From contig NZ_CP006850.1 of assembly GCF_000523235.1 (NCBI RefSeq), forward strand, positions 3,534,001 to 3,598,000: a stretch of DNA of 64,000 nt, given 5' to 3'. This document shows positions 7,771 to 17,485 of this stretch, piece after piece (position 1 is the stretch's first letter; each line of letters begins with the position of its first letter). The notes beneath the pieces are model-generated. The model did not search any database, had not been told where the DNA came from, and worked only from the letters and a program-made list of their open reading frames with translations. Source of the stretch: Nocardia nova SH22a (GTDB lineage Bacteria > Actinomycetota > Actinomycetes > Mycobacteriales > Mycobacteriaceae). Position numbers and translations under genes: made by a program.

Positions 7771-8449
7771 GATTCGCATCGTCGCCCGCGCCGGGGGATC
7801 ACCGCTGATCCACGCCACCGGCGGACTCGCGGCACGCCACACCGGCCCCGCCACGGTCCACCTGATCGGCACCGCCGCGACACCGCTCGGTGGCGACACC
7901 CTCGACATCGGCGTCGTCGTCGAACCCGGTGCGCGGCTGGTACTGCGCTCGGTCGCGGCCACCATCGCACTGCCCGGGCTGACGAACCCGGTGTCGACCG
8001 CGCGATGGACGATCGACATCGGCGCGGGCGGTGAACTGGACTTCGATCCGGAGCCGACGGTCGTCGCCGGCGGCGCTGATCATCGCAGTGCGACCATCGT
8101 GCGCATGGCCGCCGATGCCCGGATCCGGGTGCGGGAGCGGGTGCAGATCGGCCGCAGCGGTGAGGACATCGGATTCTGGCGCGGCGATCTGATCGCCGAT
8201 CTCGACGACCTGCCCCTCATCCGCCACCGCCTGGAACTCGGTGCCGGTACCGCCACCGACGATCCGCTCGCGGCCCCGCGCGCCGTGCTCAGCGAATTGC
8301 GCTACCCGGACGACCATCCCGTCACCACCCTCGGCACGACCGCCGCGATCCTCCCACTGGCCGCCGGGGGATCCCTGTCGACGTGGACCGGCGATCTACT
8401 CGGCACCACCCAGCCGTTCGATCCACCCGCTGCCGTCACGGCTCACTGA
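7760..8449 (+). CDS. ureD: Urease accessory protein UreD (UreH)
   Basis: A 229-residue beta-rich scaffold that holds apo-urease for UreF/UreG-driven nickel delivery. Recognisable segments are [36 protein letters not shown] and [20 protein letters not shown]. The start overlaps the end of ureG. GTG 7760 has GGGGAAGG five bases upstream and is preferred; an in-frame ATG at 7733 is possible. The shorter than usual length fits actinobacterial UreD. A 176-bp gap without a gene follows, before the convergent ndh. Confidence 0.9.
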   Translation: MRTEIRIVARAGGSPLIHATGGLAARHTGPATVHLIGTAATPLGGDTLDIGVVVEPGARLVLRSVAATIALPGLTNPVSTARWTIDIGAGGELDFDPEPTVVAGGADHRSATIVRMAADARIRVRERVQIGRSGEDIGFWRGDLIADLDDLPLIRHRLELGAGTATDDPLAAPRAVLSELRYPDDHPVTTLGTTAAILPLAAGGSLSTWTGDLLGTTQPFDPPAAVTAH

Positions 8450-8625
8450 GTCATGGCCCTTGCGGACACCGCTCGAGCCGGTGGCCTCGGCTCCCGACGC
8501 AGGTCGTTCCGCGGACCATCAATCGCCCAGCGCACACCGGCCGCGACAGGGCCGGAGCGTGGGGTCAGGCGTGGAACGTTGCTGCCCCCTGCGGCAGGCC
8601 GCGCGGTCGCCCTTGGTGCGAGAAG

Positions 8626-10170
8626 TCAGCCCGAGGCCGGTCGCGTCGTGCCCGGTGCTACGGATTCGCCTGGCTTCGAAGGGGTTTCACCGTTTCCCGA
8701 ATCCGGCTGCTCGGCCGAAACGGAATCGGCGGCGGGGGCGGGTTCGGTGTTCGTCGGTGTGGCGGATTCGGCGGCTGCGGCGCGGGCGGGTTCGGCCGTG
8801 GTCTCCGCTCGGACCTCCCGGGCATCGGCCTCGTTGCCGTTCATGGCCTCGAGCGCCAGCCGCGCGAAGACCCACTGTTCGGTGGCCGCCATCTGGCCGC
8901 GGTTGCGGCCGAGGAAGGCCACGAACCACTGGAACACCGTGACGGTGCGGCTGCGGTATCCGATCAGGTAGTACAGGTGCAGGACCAGCCAGATCAACCA
9001 GGCCAGGAAACCGCTGAACTCGAGCTTGCCGATCTGGCAGACGGCGTTGAACCGCGACACCGTCGCCATACTGCCCTTGTTGAAGTACTTGAACGGCTTG
9101 CGCTGCTCGGGCGTCTGCTTCCCGGCGACCTCGGCCTTGATCTGCTTGGCCGCGTACGTCGCGCCCTGGATGGCGCCCTGGGCCTGGCCGGGCACATCCG
9201 GCACCGCCATCAGATCGCCGACCACGAAGACGTTCGGGTGTCCCTTGATCGTCAGATCCGGCTCCACGACCACGCGCCCGGCCCGATCGGTCTCGGTGCC
9301 GTCGGAACGCTCGGCGAGCATCTTGCCCAGCTCGCTGGCCTGCACGCCGGCCGACCACACCTTGCAGGCCGCCTCGATGCGCCGCTCGGTGCCGTCCTTG
9401 TCCTTGACCGTGACCCCGCGCGCGTCGACATCGGTGACCATGGCGTTGAGCTGGATCTCCACGCCCATCTTCTCGAGCCGCCGCTGGGCCTTGCCGCCGA
9501 GTTTCGGTCCCATCGGCGCGAGCACCGCGCCCGCGCCCTCGACCAGCAGCACCCGGGCGTCGCGGGGATCGATGTTGCGGAAGGTGCCGACCAGTGTCCG
9601 ATCGGCGAGTTCGGCGATCTGCCCGGCCAGTTCGACGCCCGTGGGGCCCGCACCGACCACCACGAACGTGAGGAAGCGATCGCGCGCCTCCTGGGTGGTG
9701 GCCAACTCGGCCTCCTCGAAGGAGCCGAGGATGCGCGCCCGCAGTTCGAGCGCGTCGTCGATGGTCTTCATACCGGGCGCGTAGGTGGCGAACCGGTCGT
9801 TGCCGAAATAGGACTGCTGCGCGCCGGTGGCGACGATCAGGCTGTCGAAGGGGGTGACCGTGTCCCGGTTGAGCAGTTCGGAGGTGACGGTGCGGTTCAC
9901 CAGATCGATATCGTGCACCTCGCCCATGATCACCTGGGTGTTCTGGTGTTTGCGCAGCACGATGCGGGTGGCGGGGGCGATCTCGCCGGTGGACAGGATC
10001 CCGGTGGCGACCTGATACAGCAGGGGCTGGAACAGGTGCGTGGAGGTCTTCGAGATCAGTACGACGTCGACGTTGTCGTGTTCGAGATGTTTGCACGCGA
10101 ACAAGCCGCCGAAGCCGGATCCGATCACCACCACCCGGTGGCGTCGGTTCTCGACAATTTCGGTTCCCAT
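8626..10170 (-). CDS. ndh: Type II NADH dehydrogenase (NDH-2)
   Basis: A 514-residue membrane-associated flavoprotein that passes electrons from NADH to menaquinone without pumping protons. The FAD Rossmann motif is VVVIGSGFGGLFAC (about 13-26), the NADH motif VVVGAGPTGVELAG (about 170-183), and VFVVGDLMAV is the second FAD contact. A hydrophobic stretch, FLAWLIWLVLHLYYLIGY (about residue 390), is the membrane anchor seen in mycobacterial Ndh. The last 65 or so residues are Ala/Glu/Pro/Thr-rich and disordered, making it longer than the roughly 460-residue mycobacterial enzymes. ATG 10170 has GAGGAG five bases upstream. Confidence 0.95.
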   Translation of the reverse strand: MGTEIVENRRHRVVVIGSGFGGLFACKHLEHDNVDVVLISKTSTHLFQPLLYQVATGILSTGEIAPATRIVLRKHQNTQVIMGEVHDIDLVNRTVTSELLNRDTVTPFDSLIVATGAQQSYFGNDRFATYAPGMKTIDDALELRARILGSFEEAELATTQEARDRFLTFVVVGAGPTGVELAGQIAELADRTLVGTFRNIDPRDARVLLVEGAGAVLAPMGPKLGGKAQRRLEKMGVEIQLNAMVTDVDARGVTVKDKDGTERRIEAACKVWSAGVQASELGKMLAERSDGTETDRAGRVVVEPDLTIKGHPNVFVVGDLMAVPDVPGQAQGAIQGATYAAKQIKAEVAGKQTPEQRKPFKYFNKGSMATVSRFNAVCQIGKLEFSGFLAWLIWLVLHLYYLIGYRSRTVTVFQWFVAFLGRNRGQMAATEQWVFARLALEAMNGNEADAREVRAETTAEPARAAAAESATPTNTEPAPAADSVSAEQPDSGNGETPSKPGESVAPGTTRPASG

Positions 10171-10282
10171 CTGCGCTCCTCGCCGGACGTTCGGTCTACG
10201 ACACGCTCAACGGTAGTCGGCCACCGGGAACCAGTCACGACGAGCACCGGATCTCGGCGCGTCCGCACCCCGTTCAGGAGTA

Positions 10283-10954
10283 TCACCCGCGTTGCGGCAC
10301 CGTCGGTTCGGCGCCGACCAGCGGCCCGATGAGCCGGTTGCCGCCGATACTCTCCACCGTCGGCCACAGGAAGGCCGCGAGCTGATCGACGAATTCGGCG
10401 CGGGAGCGGGTCGGTTGCTGCATCCACGCCTCCGCCGACATCAGGATCGCGCCGACCGTGGCGGTCGCCCAGATCCGGGCCAGCGCCGGATCGGCGTCCA
10501 GGCGCCGCAGGATGGTGTCGAAAACCGCGGTGGCCCAATCGGATACATGGGTGAAGAAGGGGCGGTGCTCGGCGTCGTCACCTTCCAGGCGCTGCATCAG
10601 CACGTGGTGCAGATTGGGATTGGCGTCCACGAAATCGCACATCAGCGACACCACCGCGCGCAGGAGCTGACGCGCGGGCAGCGGCTGGGCGAGCAGTTCG
10701 TCGGCCGCGGCGATGATCGCGTCCATGTGCCGCCGGGCGAGCGCGTCGATCAAGGTCGGCAGGTCCGGGAACACCGCGTAGACGGCGGTACGCGCGTATC
10801 CGGCCTCGGCCGCGACCTGCGCGATGCTCATTCGGGGTCCGGAGGTCGCGATGACGCGTTCGGCGGCATCGAGAATTTCCGCCCGGCGCCGGCCCGGATC
10901 GCGGGGTGGTCCCGGTGGACGGCCCGGCCGCCGGGTCTCTGTGTCCCTTGTCAC
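10283..10954 (-). CDS. TetR-family regulator divergent from the P450
   Basis: A 223-residue TetR protein with an RPGRPPGPPRDPGRRRAE lead-in, helix-turn-helix at about residues 24-70 (AERVIATSGPRMSIAQVAAE, then YARTAVYAVFPDLPTLI) and a ligand domain of no recognised subfamily. The frame starts at GTG 10954. It is divergent from a P450 gene over an 87-bp gap holding a palindrome. M. tuberculosis has the same pairing at Rv3058c/cyp136 (from memory), so it probably represses the P450. The inducer is unknown. Confidence 0.85.
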   Translation of the reverse strand: MTRDTETRRPGRPPGPPRDPGRRRAEILDAAERVIATSGPRMSIAQVAAEAGYARTAVYAVFPDLPTLIDALARRHMDAIIAAADELLAQPLPARQLLRAVVSLMCDFVDANPNLHHVLMQRLEGDDAEHRPFFTHVSDWATAVFDTILRRLDADPALARIWATATVGAILMSAEAWMQQPTRSRAEFVDQLAAFLWPTVESIGGNRLIGPLVGAEPTVPQRG

Positions 10955-10965
10955 AGCGCGATCCT

Positions 10966-10987
10966 ACCTCTAATGTACGAGGTGTAC
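10966..10987. promoter_or_regulatory. Palindrome in the TetR/P450 divergent promoter
   Basis: ACCTC-N8-GAGGT at 10966-10983 overlaps two GTAC tetramers at 10975-10978 and 10984-10987. The element lies midway between the two start codons, where a TetR repressor would normally bind. Which of the overlapping symmetries is used cannot be told by eye. Confidence 0.5.
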
Positions 10988-11041
10988 TTTTCCTGCGGCC
11001 GGGCGGTGTGGCGCGGCCGTTGCTTCCGGGAGGCTTCTGTC

Positions 11042-12535
11042 ATGGTCAGCGTCGACCCGCGTCCCTCCGGCACCGAGCACGGTGCCCGGTCGTACACCGT
11101 CGCGGAACGAGAGAACATCGGTCTGCTCGAGATTCCGGACCGGCATCCCATCGACCGGGTGCTCCGGCGATTGCCGGTCCGGGAGCAGGTGCTGGCCACC
11201 CCGCCGGTCGGTGGCCCGGCGGCCGCGGTGCGCGGTGATTCCGGCCTGCCGGTGCTGGGCCGCTCGCTGCAGTATCTGCGCTGGGGCCCCGCCGAAATGC
11301 TCGACCGCTACCGCCGCTACGGGCCGGTGAGCTACAACAAGTCCTTCGGTGTCGACCGGATCCTCGTCGCCGGGCCGGACGCGGTCGACGAGGTATTGGG
11401 CAAGCGCCGCAACGATTTCGGGCAGGGCTGGGATTTCCTGATCGGGTCCTTCTTCCGCCGCGGCCTGCTGCTGCTGGAATTCTCCGAGCACATGTTCCAT
11501 CGCCGCATCATGCAGCAGGCCTTCACCCGCGATCGGCTGGAATCGCATCTGGCGCAGCTGAGTCCGGTGGTGGAGGCGGCGGTGGCGCGCTGGAGCCCGG
11601 CCGGCGCCCGCACCCTGCGGCTGTACCCGACCGTCAAGGACCTCACCCTCGAGATCGCCACCGAAACGTTCATGGGGGTGGATGCCGGACCACAGCGGCA
11701 GCGCCTCGGACAGGCGTTCCTGGACTGCACCCACGCGCCGCTGGCGCTGGTCCGCCATTCGATGCCCGGTGGCGCCTGGCGTGCGGGCCTGCGCGGGCGC
11801 CGGGTCCTCGAGGACTATTTCGCCGCGATGGTGCCGGGCAAGCGCAGCGCCGGGGGAACGGATTTCTTCTCCGCGCTGTGCGAGGCGCGCACCGAGGACG
11901 GGGACACCTTCTCCGACGCCGACGTGGTCAATCACATGATCTTCCTGATCATGGCCGCGCACGACACCACCACGACGACCGCCACCTCCGTCGCCTACTA
12001 CCTCGGCCGCCATCCGCAATGGCAGGAGCGGGTGCGCGCCGAGGCGAAGGCATTGTTCGACGAACTCGGCGGCGCCGCGCCCACCATCGCCGACCTCGAC
12101 CGGTTGCACGATCTGGATCTGGTCATCAAGGAGAGCCTGCGCCTGGTGCCGCCGGTTCCCGGGCTCGTGCGCCGCGCGGTCCGCGACACCGAGGTGGCCG
12201 GGCACTACATCCCGGCCGGAACCCACGTCGACGTCGCCTACGCGTGTAACCACCTGATCCCCGAATTGTGGTCGCGCCCGGCACTGTTCGATCCCGAGCG
12301 CTTCGCCGAGGGCCGCCGGGAGGACAAGTCCCACCGGCTGGCGTGGATGCCGTTCGGCGCCGGGGCGCACAAGTGCATCGGCATGCATTTCGGGACCTTC
12401 GAGGTGAAGGTGGTCATCGCGGCGATGGTGCGCGCCTACCGCTGGGACATCCCCGAGAACTACCTGATGCCGTGGGGTTTCAACACGATCCCGTTCCCGC
12501 GCGACGGCGCGCCGATGCGGCTGACGCGATTGTGA
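11042..12535 (+). CDS. Cytochrome P450, CYP136-like
   Basis: A full-length P450 of 497 residues. The I-helix oxygen-activation motif is in IFLIMAAHDTTTTTATS, the ExxR pair in IKESLRLVPPVPGLVRR, and the haem loop FGAGAHKCIGMHFG supplies the proximal cysteine. It is longer than most soluble bacterial P450s and has a CYP51/CYP136-like flavour. Length and divergent TetR neighbour match M. tuberculosis cyp136, so it is probably an orthologue of that orphan enzyme, substrate unknown but likely sterol- or lipid-like. ATG 11042 has GGGAGG eight bases upstream. No ferredoxin gene is adjacent. Confidence 0.88.
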   Translation: MVSVDPRPSGTEHGARSYTVAERENIGLLEIPDRHPIDRVLRRLPVREQVLATPPVGGPAAAVRGDSGLPVLGRSLQYLRWGPAEMLDRYRRYGPVSYNKSFGVDRILVAGPDAVDEVLGKRRNDFGQGWDFLIGSFFRRGLLLLEFSEHMFHRRIMQQAFTRDRLESHLAQLSPVVEAAVARWSPAGARTLRLYPTVKDLTLEIATETFMGVDAGPQRQRLGQAFLDCTHAPLALVRHSMPGGAWRAGLRGRRVLEDYFAAMVPGKRSAGGTDFFSALCEARTEDGDTFSDADVVNHMIFLIMAAHDTTTTTATSVAYYLGRHPQWQERVRAEAKALFDELGGAAPTIADLDRLHDLDLVIKESLRLVPPVPGLVRRAVRDTEVAGHYIPAGTHVDVAYACNHLIPELWSRPALFDPERFAEGRREDKSHRLAWMPFGAGAHKCIGMHFGTFEVKVVIAAMVRAYRWDIPENYLMPWGFNTIPFPRDGAPMRLTRL

Positions 12536-13423
12536 TCAGCGGCCGCCGAACAGCAGCTTCGCGACGTGCGTGGTGGTCTCCTCGCCGTCGGTGTAGCCGC
12601 CCTGATCGCCGAGCGAGTTCATCACCGCGAGGGTGTAGCGCTCACCGGGACCGGCGAAGCCGACGGAGTTGACGACCCAGCCGCCGTTCTCGTCGGACCA
12701 GCCGTTCTTCAGGCCGGGGTGCATCTGGTCGCCCGCGCCCCACACACCCCAGTGCTGGTTGGTGTCGACCTTGCGCATCCGGTCGAGCAGATAACCGCGG
12801 TCGTCGGGGTGCATGTGGTCGAGCACATTGCTCATCAGCCGGTCCAGATCGGCCGGGGTGCACTGCTGGAAACCCCAGTCCGGGAAGGCGTGCCCGCCGG
12901 TCGGGGGCTGCGGAATCAGCCCGGTCATGCCGTTGGCACGGAAGGCGTTGTTGAACGCCAGCCGATCCGGACCCGCGTACTTGTTCCACAGGTAGTCGGC
13001 CGCGGCGTCGTTGGAGGTGGCCAGCATGGATTCCATCTGGGTGCGGTCCTCCGGCGACAGCGCGATCGCGCCGACCCGGTTGCGGTTGATCAGGTCCTCG
13101 GCGATGGCGAGCTTGATCGTCGACGCCGTCCAGAACATGGTGTCGGCCTGGCCGTTGCCGTAGATCCCCCCGGTGACCCGGTCGCGCACCACATAGCCGG
13201 TGACGCCCGGACGCGAGGCGAGGTAGTTGTCGACCGCCGCGATCCGGCTGCTCATATCGCAGTCGAATCCGTCCCGGCAGCCCTGCATGCGCAGCGGCAC
13301 GGCGTCGGCGGGCGCCGGGTCGATCACGGGAGCGCTCGCGAGCAGGGTGGCGGCGACGACACAGGCGCCGGCGGCGAGGCGGGTGGTTCGAATGCCGCGC
13401 GACGCGGTCCTGGGATAACGCAC
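12536..13423 (-). CDS. Secreted serine beta-lactamase-like hydrolase
   Basis: A 295-residue exported protein with a basic N-terminus and a hydrophobic signal segment (about residues 15-35, LAAGACVVAATLLASAP). The mature part has the class A / penicillin-binding fold: nucleophile S101 in S-T-I-K104, the S137-N-D139 second motif, and K239-N-G241 where beta-lactamases have K-T-G. The usual Omega-loop ExxLN is not obvious, so it may be a cell-wall carboxypeptidase-like or esterase-type member rather than an efficient beta-lactamase. It converges on the P450 gene with no gap. Confidence 0.8.
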   Translation of the reverse strand: MRYPRTASRGIRTTRLAAGACVVAATLLASAPVIDPAPADAVPLRMQGCRDGFDCDMSSRIAAVDNYLASRPGVTGYVVRDRVTGGIYGNGQADTMFWTASTIKLAIAEDLINRNRVGAIALSPEDRTQMESMLATSNDAAADYLWNKYAGPDRLAFNNAFRANGMTGLIPQPPTGGHAFPDWGFQQCTPADLDRLMSNVLDHMHPDDRGYLLDRMRKVDTNQHWGVWGAGDQMHPGLKNGWSDENGGWVVNSVGFAGPGERYTLAVMNSLGDQGGYTDGEETTTHVAKLLFGGR

Positions 13424-13548
13424 GGAAAGTCACAATAGCCATCGATACGGCGATCGTGCACCTTCCGGAGGGATCGATGACCGGAGCGCGCGGTCGGAGA
13501 TCGTTGCGGGCCAGCGCATTTCGGCCACGCTCCGGGTATCCGTGCAGC

Positions 13549-13755
13549 TCAGCGGAAGGCCGCGAGCAATTCCTCCACGCTGCGGCCGTTGAGCCGATAG
13601 CAGTGCTCGAACGCCTCGGAGTGACCGTCACGCGCCCAGCTGTGCAACACGACACCACGGCCGTAGTGCCGGGAGTTGATCAATTCCCACGTCTCGCCCG
13701 ATCGCCGTACCGTGAACCCGGATCTCGGCACGAGGGGGACCACCGTCGCAGACAT
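13549..13755 (-). CDS. Small conserved-looking protein, function unknown
   Basis: A 68-residue protein, basic and soluble, ending YRLNGRSVEELLAAFR. The SGFTVRRSGETWELINSRHYGRG middle alternates hydrophobic residues like a small beta sheet. No cysteine pair or membrane segment is present. ATG 13755 is chosen because the upstream extension (to 13938) is arginine-rich, low quality and has no family character. Codon usage looks normal for the region, so it is probably real, but I do not recognise it. Confidence 0.55.
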   Translation of the reverse strand: MSATVVPLVPRSGFTVRRSGETWELINSRHYGRGVVLHSWARDGHSEAFEHCYRLNGRSVEELLAAFR

Positions 13756-14095
13756 GAATCGAACCAGCCTTTCGATACCGCTTCTCCCGACCCTCCCCGC
13801 AGAGCACTGTGGCATACGGCGCGCCCGGTGTGCGGGTGACACGCGGTGGCGAATTGCGTTCACCTCGTATCGCATTACAAGATCATCGGATTCGATTGTG
13901 TTGCCAGGAGTTTGGTGACATGCTGCACACGGCGACAACTCGGTGGTTGCGGATGGTTTTCGGCAGGTAGCGAGTAACGCCGGAGGGGGCGGAACCTCGT
14001 GGCGGCGGGTCGGGACGGCCGACGGCTGTCGCGGGGTTTGTAGGATCGGGCCGCCGGATCACCCCACCGGCCGAGCGAGGACGGAGAGGCCGAAG
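13756..14095. other. 340-bp gap upstream of recC
   Basis: The stretch between the small protein gene and recC holds no credible coding frame on either strand. It is less GC-rich around 13850-13920 and must carry the divergent promoters for the small gene and for recCBD, but no clear -35/-10 pair stands out. Confidence 0.5.
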
Positions 14096-17000
14096 GTGCT
14101 GCACATCCACCGGGCGGAGTCGGCGAGCACCCTCGCCGGAGTCCTCGCGGCGATGCTGTCGGAACCGCTGCCGGACCCCTTCGCCGCCGAGATCGTCGCG
14201 ATCGGCGCCCACGGCGTGCAGCGCTGGCTCACTCAGCGCCTGGCCACGACACTGGGCGCGGTAGCCGGTGACGGCATCTGCGCCAACATCGCGTATCCGG
14301 CCCCGGCGGCCCTGATCGCCGACATCTGCGCGGCCGCGGCCGATATCGCCCCCGCCGACGACCCCTGGTCCCCGGACCGGCTGGTCTGGCCGGTGCTCGC
14401 CGCACTGGACGAGGCGATCGGCGAGCCCTGGGCCGCGGTACCCGCCCGGCATCTGGGGATGGGGCGCGGCCGCGCCGAGGAGTACCGCACCGGCCGCAGG
14501 CTGGCCACCGCCGCGCACATCGCGGCCCTGTTCGACCACTACGGCAGCACCCGCCCGTCGCTGATCACCGAATGGGCCGAGTCGTCCGGGGACACCGACG
14601 GCTGCGGCGCGCCGCTGCCCGAGGATCTGCTGTGGCAGCCGCAGCTGTGGCGGCGGGTGCGAGCCCGGATCGGGACGCCGTCACCGGCCGAACGCCTGGC
14701 CGGGGTCTGCGACCGTGTCCGCGGCGAACCGGCGAGTATCGATCTGCCGCAGCGGCTTTCACTGTTCGCGCCGCATCGGGTTCCCGCCGCGCACCTGGCC
14801 GTGCTCGCGGCCGTGGCCGAACATCGCGACGTCCACGTCTGGCTGGTCCATCCGAGTCCGGCGCTGTGGGACGCGGGTGATCCGGCCCCCGGCGGCCTCG
14901 TACCGGCCGGGGTGGCGACCGCGGTGCGCGCCGCCCCGGCGGTCCGGCGGCGGGCGGCGGCGGATCCGCTGACCGCTCATCCGCTGCTGGCCGCCCTCGG
15001 GCGCGATATGCGCGAACTGCGCTCCCGGCTGGCCACCGTGGACTTCGCCGACACCTACCACGAGCCCGTCCCCGGCGAGAATGCCTCGGGCACAGTACTT
15101 TCCGATCTTCAATCCGACATCCGCGCGGGACGGCCGCCCCGGCCCACGCCCGGCGGCGCCGACGACGCCACCGTGCAGATCCACGCCTGTCACGGCCCCG
15201 CCCGCCAGATCGAGGTGCTGCGCGATGTGCTGCTCGGCCTGTTCGAGCGGGACCGGACGCTGGAACCTCGCGATGTGATCGTGCTGTGCCCGGACCCCGA
15301 CGGTGTCGCGCCGCTCGTACGGGCGGCCTTCGGTCAGGGCCCGGCCGACGAGCCCGACCCCGATCCCGCGCACGGCCTGCGGGTGCGGCCCGCCGAACGC
15401 CGTGCCGGATCGGCCAATACGGTGCTCGCCGTCCTCGACGATCTGCTCGGCCTGGCCGAGGACCGGATCGGCGTCACCCAGATCCTCGATCTCGCCGCCA
15501 CCGAACCGGTACGGCACCGCTGCGGATTCGACGACGACGATATCGAGCGGCTGCGCGAGTGGGCGGCCGAGACCGGCGCCCGCTGGGGCATCGGGCAGCG
15601 GCAGCGGCAGGCGTTCGGACTGGCCGATTTCGCCCAGAACACCCTGAACGCGGCGGTGGACCGCATTCTGCTGGGAGTGGCCGCTGGTGAATCCGGTGCG
15701 GACTGGCTGGATCTGGCGCTTCCACTCGAGGACGTGGACTCCGGGGATGTCGAACTGGCCGGGCGCTTCGCGGAATTCGTGGACCGGCTCGCGGTCTGCG
15801 TGCGCGATTTCGGCGGGCCCACCGCCGCCGAACCTGCCGGAACACCCCGGCCCGCGCGGCAGTGGTCGCAGATCCTGCATCGCGCGTTGGATCTGCTGAC
15901 GGATCTGCCGCCCGCCGCGGCCTGGCAGGGCGTGCAGGCGCGCCGCGAGATCGCCGCCGTCTTCGAACATGCCGGGGAGACCGAGCTGCGGCTGCCCGAT
16001 GTCGCCACCGCGCTGCGAGCGCGCACCCGGGCCCGCACGGCGCGATCGAACTACCGCACGGGAGAACTCACGGTGTGCGGTCTGGCGCCGATGCGCGCGG
16101 TCCCGCACCGGGTCGTGGTCCTGCTGGGACTCGACGACGAGGTGTTCCCGCGCACCGGCGCGGTCGACGGCGACGACGTGACCGCCCGGGAACCGCTTGT
16201 CGGAGAACGTGATCCGCGCAGCGAGGATCGCGGTCTGCTGCTCGATGCCGTCCTGGCCGCGCGCGAGCACCTGGTCGTGCTCTACACCGGCGCCGACCCG
16301 GTGACCGGCGTCGTGCGGCCGCCGGTGACGCCGCTGGCCGAACTGATCGACGTGGTGCGGGCACACCGCGGAACCGGCGAGGTGGTGCGGCGGCATCCGC
16401 TGCAGGCCTACGACCGCCGCAACTTCGACGCGAACGACCCGTTCGGATTCGACACCCTCGCGCTGGCCGCGGCCGAGGCGGCGGCACGGCCCGCACGACC
16501 CGCGCCGCCGTGGCTGCCCGCCGCACTGCCCGCACCCGCGCGCACCGATGTCGAACTGTCCGAACTGGTGTCCTTCGCCGAACATCCGATCCGCGCGTTC
16601 CTGTGGCAGCGGCTCGGTATCCGGGTGCCGGAGGAGGACGAGGACATCGACGAACGCCTGCCGATCGAACTGAGCGGCCTGGCGAGCTGGAACATCGGCG
16701 AGCGGATGCTGGCCGCGCGGCTCACCGGCGCCGATCCGGCCGACCTGCGCGCCGCGGAGTGGCGTCGCGGCACACTGCCGCCGTTCGGGCTCGGCGCGGC
16801 GGTGCTCTCGGATGTGGAATCGACCGTCGACCGCCTGGTGGAGGCGGCCGCACCACTGCGGCAGGCGCCGGCCCGGACCATCGATGTCGCGGTGGATCTG
16901 GGCTCGGGACGGCGGCTCACCGGAACGGTCGCCGACGTGCACGACGACGCGCTGATCCGGGCCACCTATTCGCGGCTCGCGCCCAAACATCGCATGGCCG

Positions 17001-17485
17001 CCTGGGTCCGATTGCTCGCCCTGGCCGCCACCGAACGCCATCAGGGCTGGCGGGCCGTGGGGATCGGCCGCGGCAGATTCGGGCGCCCCGCCTGGCGCTC
17101 CACCCTGACCGCCCCCGACGCCGCGACCGCCGCCGCCCTGCTGGCCGACCTCGCCGATCTACGCGACGAGGGGCTGGCCGAGCCGCTGCCGTTCGGCCCG
17201 GCCTCCTCCGCGCTGTACGCCGAACGACGGTGCCGCGGAGCCGATCTCGACGAGGCACTGGCCGCCGCCGAGGAGGAGTTCTTCGGCGGACCCAAGGGGC
17301 CGCGGCCCTTCGGCGACCACACCGACCGCTATCTCACCTACATCTGGGGGCCCGACCTGACCTTCGAGCGTCTGACCGCGCCACTGCCGAAACCGGATCG
17401 CCACGGCGAGACCACCGTCTTCGGATCGGTCGCGCGCCGCATGTGGAATCCGCTGCTGGCGGGCGAAGCCCAGGGGCAGCCGTGA
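14096..17485 (+). CDS. recC: Exodeoxyribonuclease V gamma chain RecC
   Basis: The 1129-residue RecC subunit of the RecBCD helicase-nuclease, which holds the split DNA ends and scans for the Chi-like signal. It opens with LHIHRAESASTLAGVLAAML and the IVAIGAHGVQRWLTQRLATT block typical of RecC, and carries degenerate helicase-fold motifs such as VVLLGLDDEVFPRTG without a working P-loop, as expected. GTG 14096 follows GGAGAGG by six bases. Its stop overlaps the recB start (GTGA), so synthesis is coupled. The length matches mycobacterial RecC. Confidence 0.94.
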   Translation: MLHIHRAESASTLAGVLAAMLSEPLPDPFAAEIVAIGAHGVQRWLTQRLATTLGAVAGDGICANIAYPAPAALIADICAAAADIAPADDPWSPDRLVWPVLAALDEAIGEPWAAVPARHLGMGRGRAEEYRTGRRLATAAHIAALFDHYGSTRPSLITEWAESSGDTDGCGAPLPEDLLWQPQLWRRVRARIGTPSPAERLAGVCDRVRGEPASIDLPQRLSLFAPHRVPAAHLAVLAAVAEHRDVHVWLVHPSPALWDAGDPAPGGLVPAGVATAVRAAPAVRRRAAADPLTAHPLLAALGRDMRELRSRLATVDFADTYHEPVPGENASGTVLSDLQSDIRAGRPPRPTPGGADDATVQIHACHGPARQIEVLRDVLLGLFERDRTLEPRDVIVLCPDPDGVAPLVRAAFGQGPADEPDPDPAHGLRVRPAERRAGSANTVLAVLDDLLGLAEDRIGVTQILDLAATEPVRHRCGFDDDDIERLREWAAETGARWGIGQRQRQAFGLADFAQNTLNAAVDRILLGVAAGESGADWLDLALPLEDVDSGDVELAGRFAEFVDRLAVCVRDFGGPTAAEPAGTPRPARQWSQILHRALDLLTDLPPAAAWQGVQARREIAAVFEHAGETELRLPDVATALRARTRARTARSNYRTGELTVCGLAPMRAVPHRVVVLLGLDDEVFPRTGAVDGDDVTAREPLVGERDPRSEDRGLLLDAVLAAREHLVVLYTGADPVTGVVRPPVTPLAELIDVVRAHRGTGEVVRRHPLQAYDRRNFDANDPFGFDTLALAAAEAAARPARPAPPWLPAALPAPARTDVELSELVSFAEHPIRAFLWQRLGIRVPEEDEDIDERLPIELSGLASWNIGERMLAARLTGADPADLRAAEWRRGTLPPFGLGAAVLSDVESTVDRLVEAAAPLRQAPARTIDVAVDLGSGRRLTGTVADVHDDALIRATYSRLAPKHRMAAWVRLLALAATERHQGWRAVGIGRGRFGRPAWRSTLTAPDAATAAALLADLADLRDEGLAEPLPFGPASSALYAERRCRGADLDEALAAAEEEFFGGPKGPRPFGDHTDRYLTYIWGPDLTFERLTAPLPKPDRHGETTVFGSVARRMWNPLLAGEAQGQP

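Noticed and set aside
12536..13423. Calling the serine hydrolase a clinical-type class A beta-lactamase
   Set aside because: KNG in place of KTG and no clear ExxLN Omega-loop; family membership is clear but activity is not.
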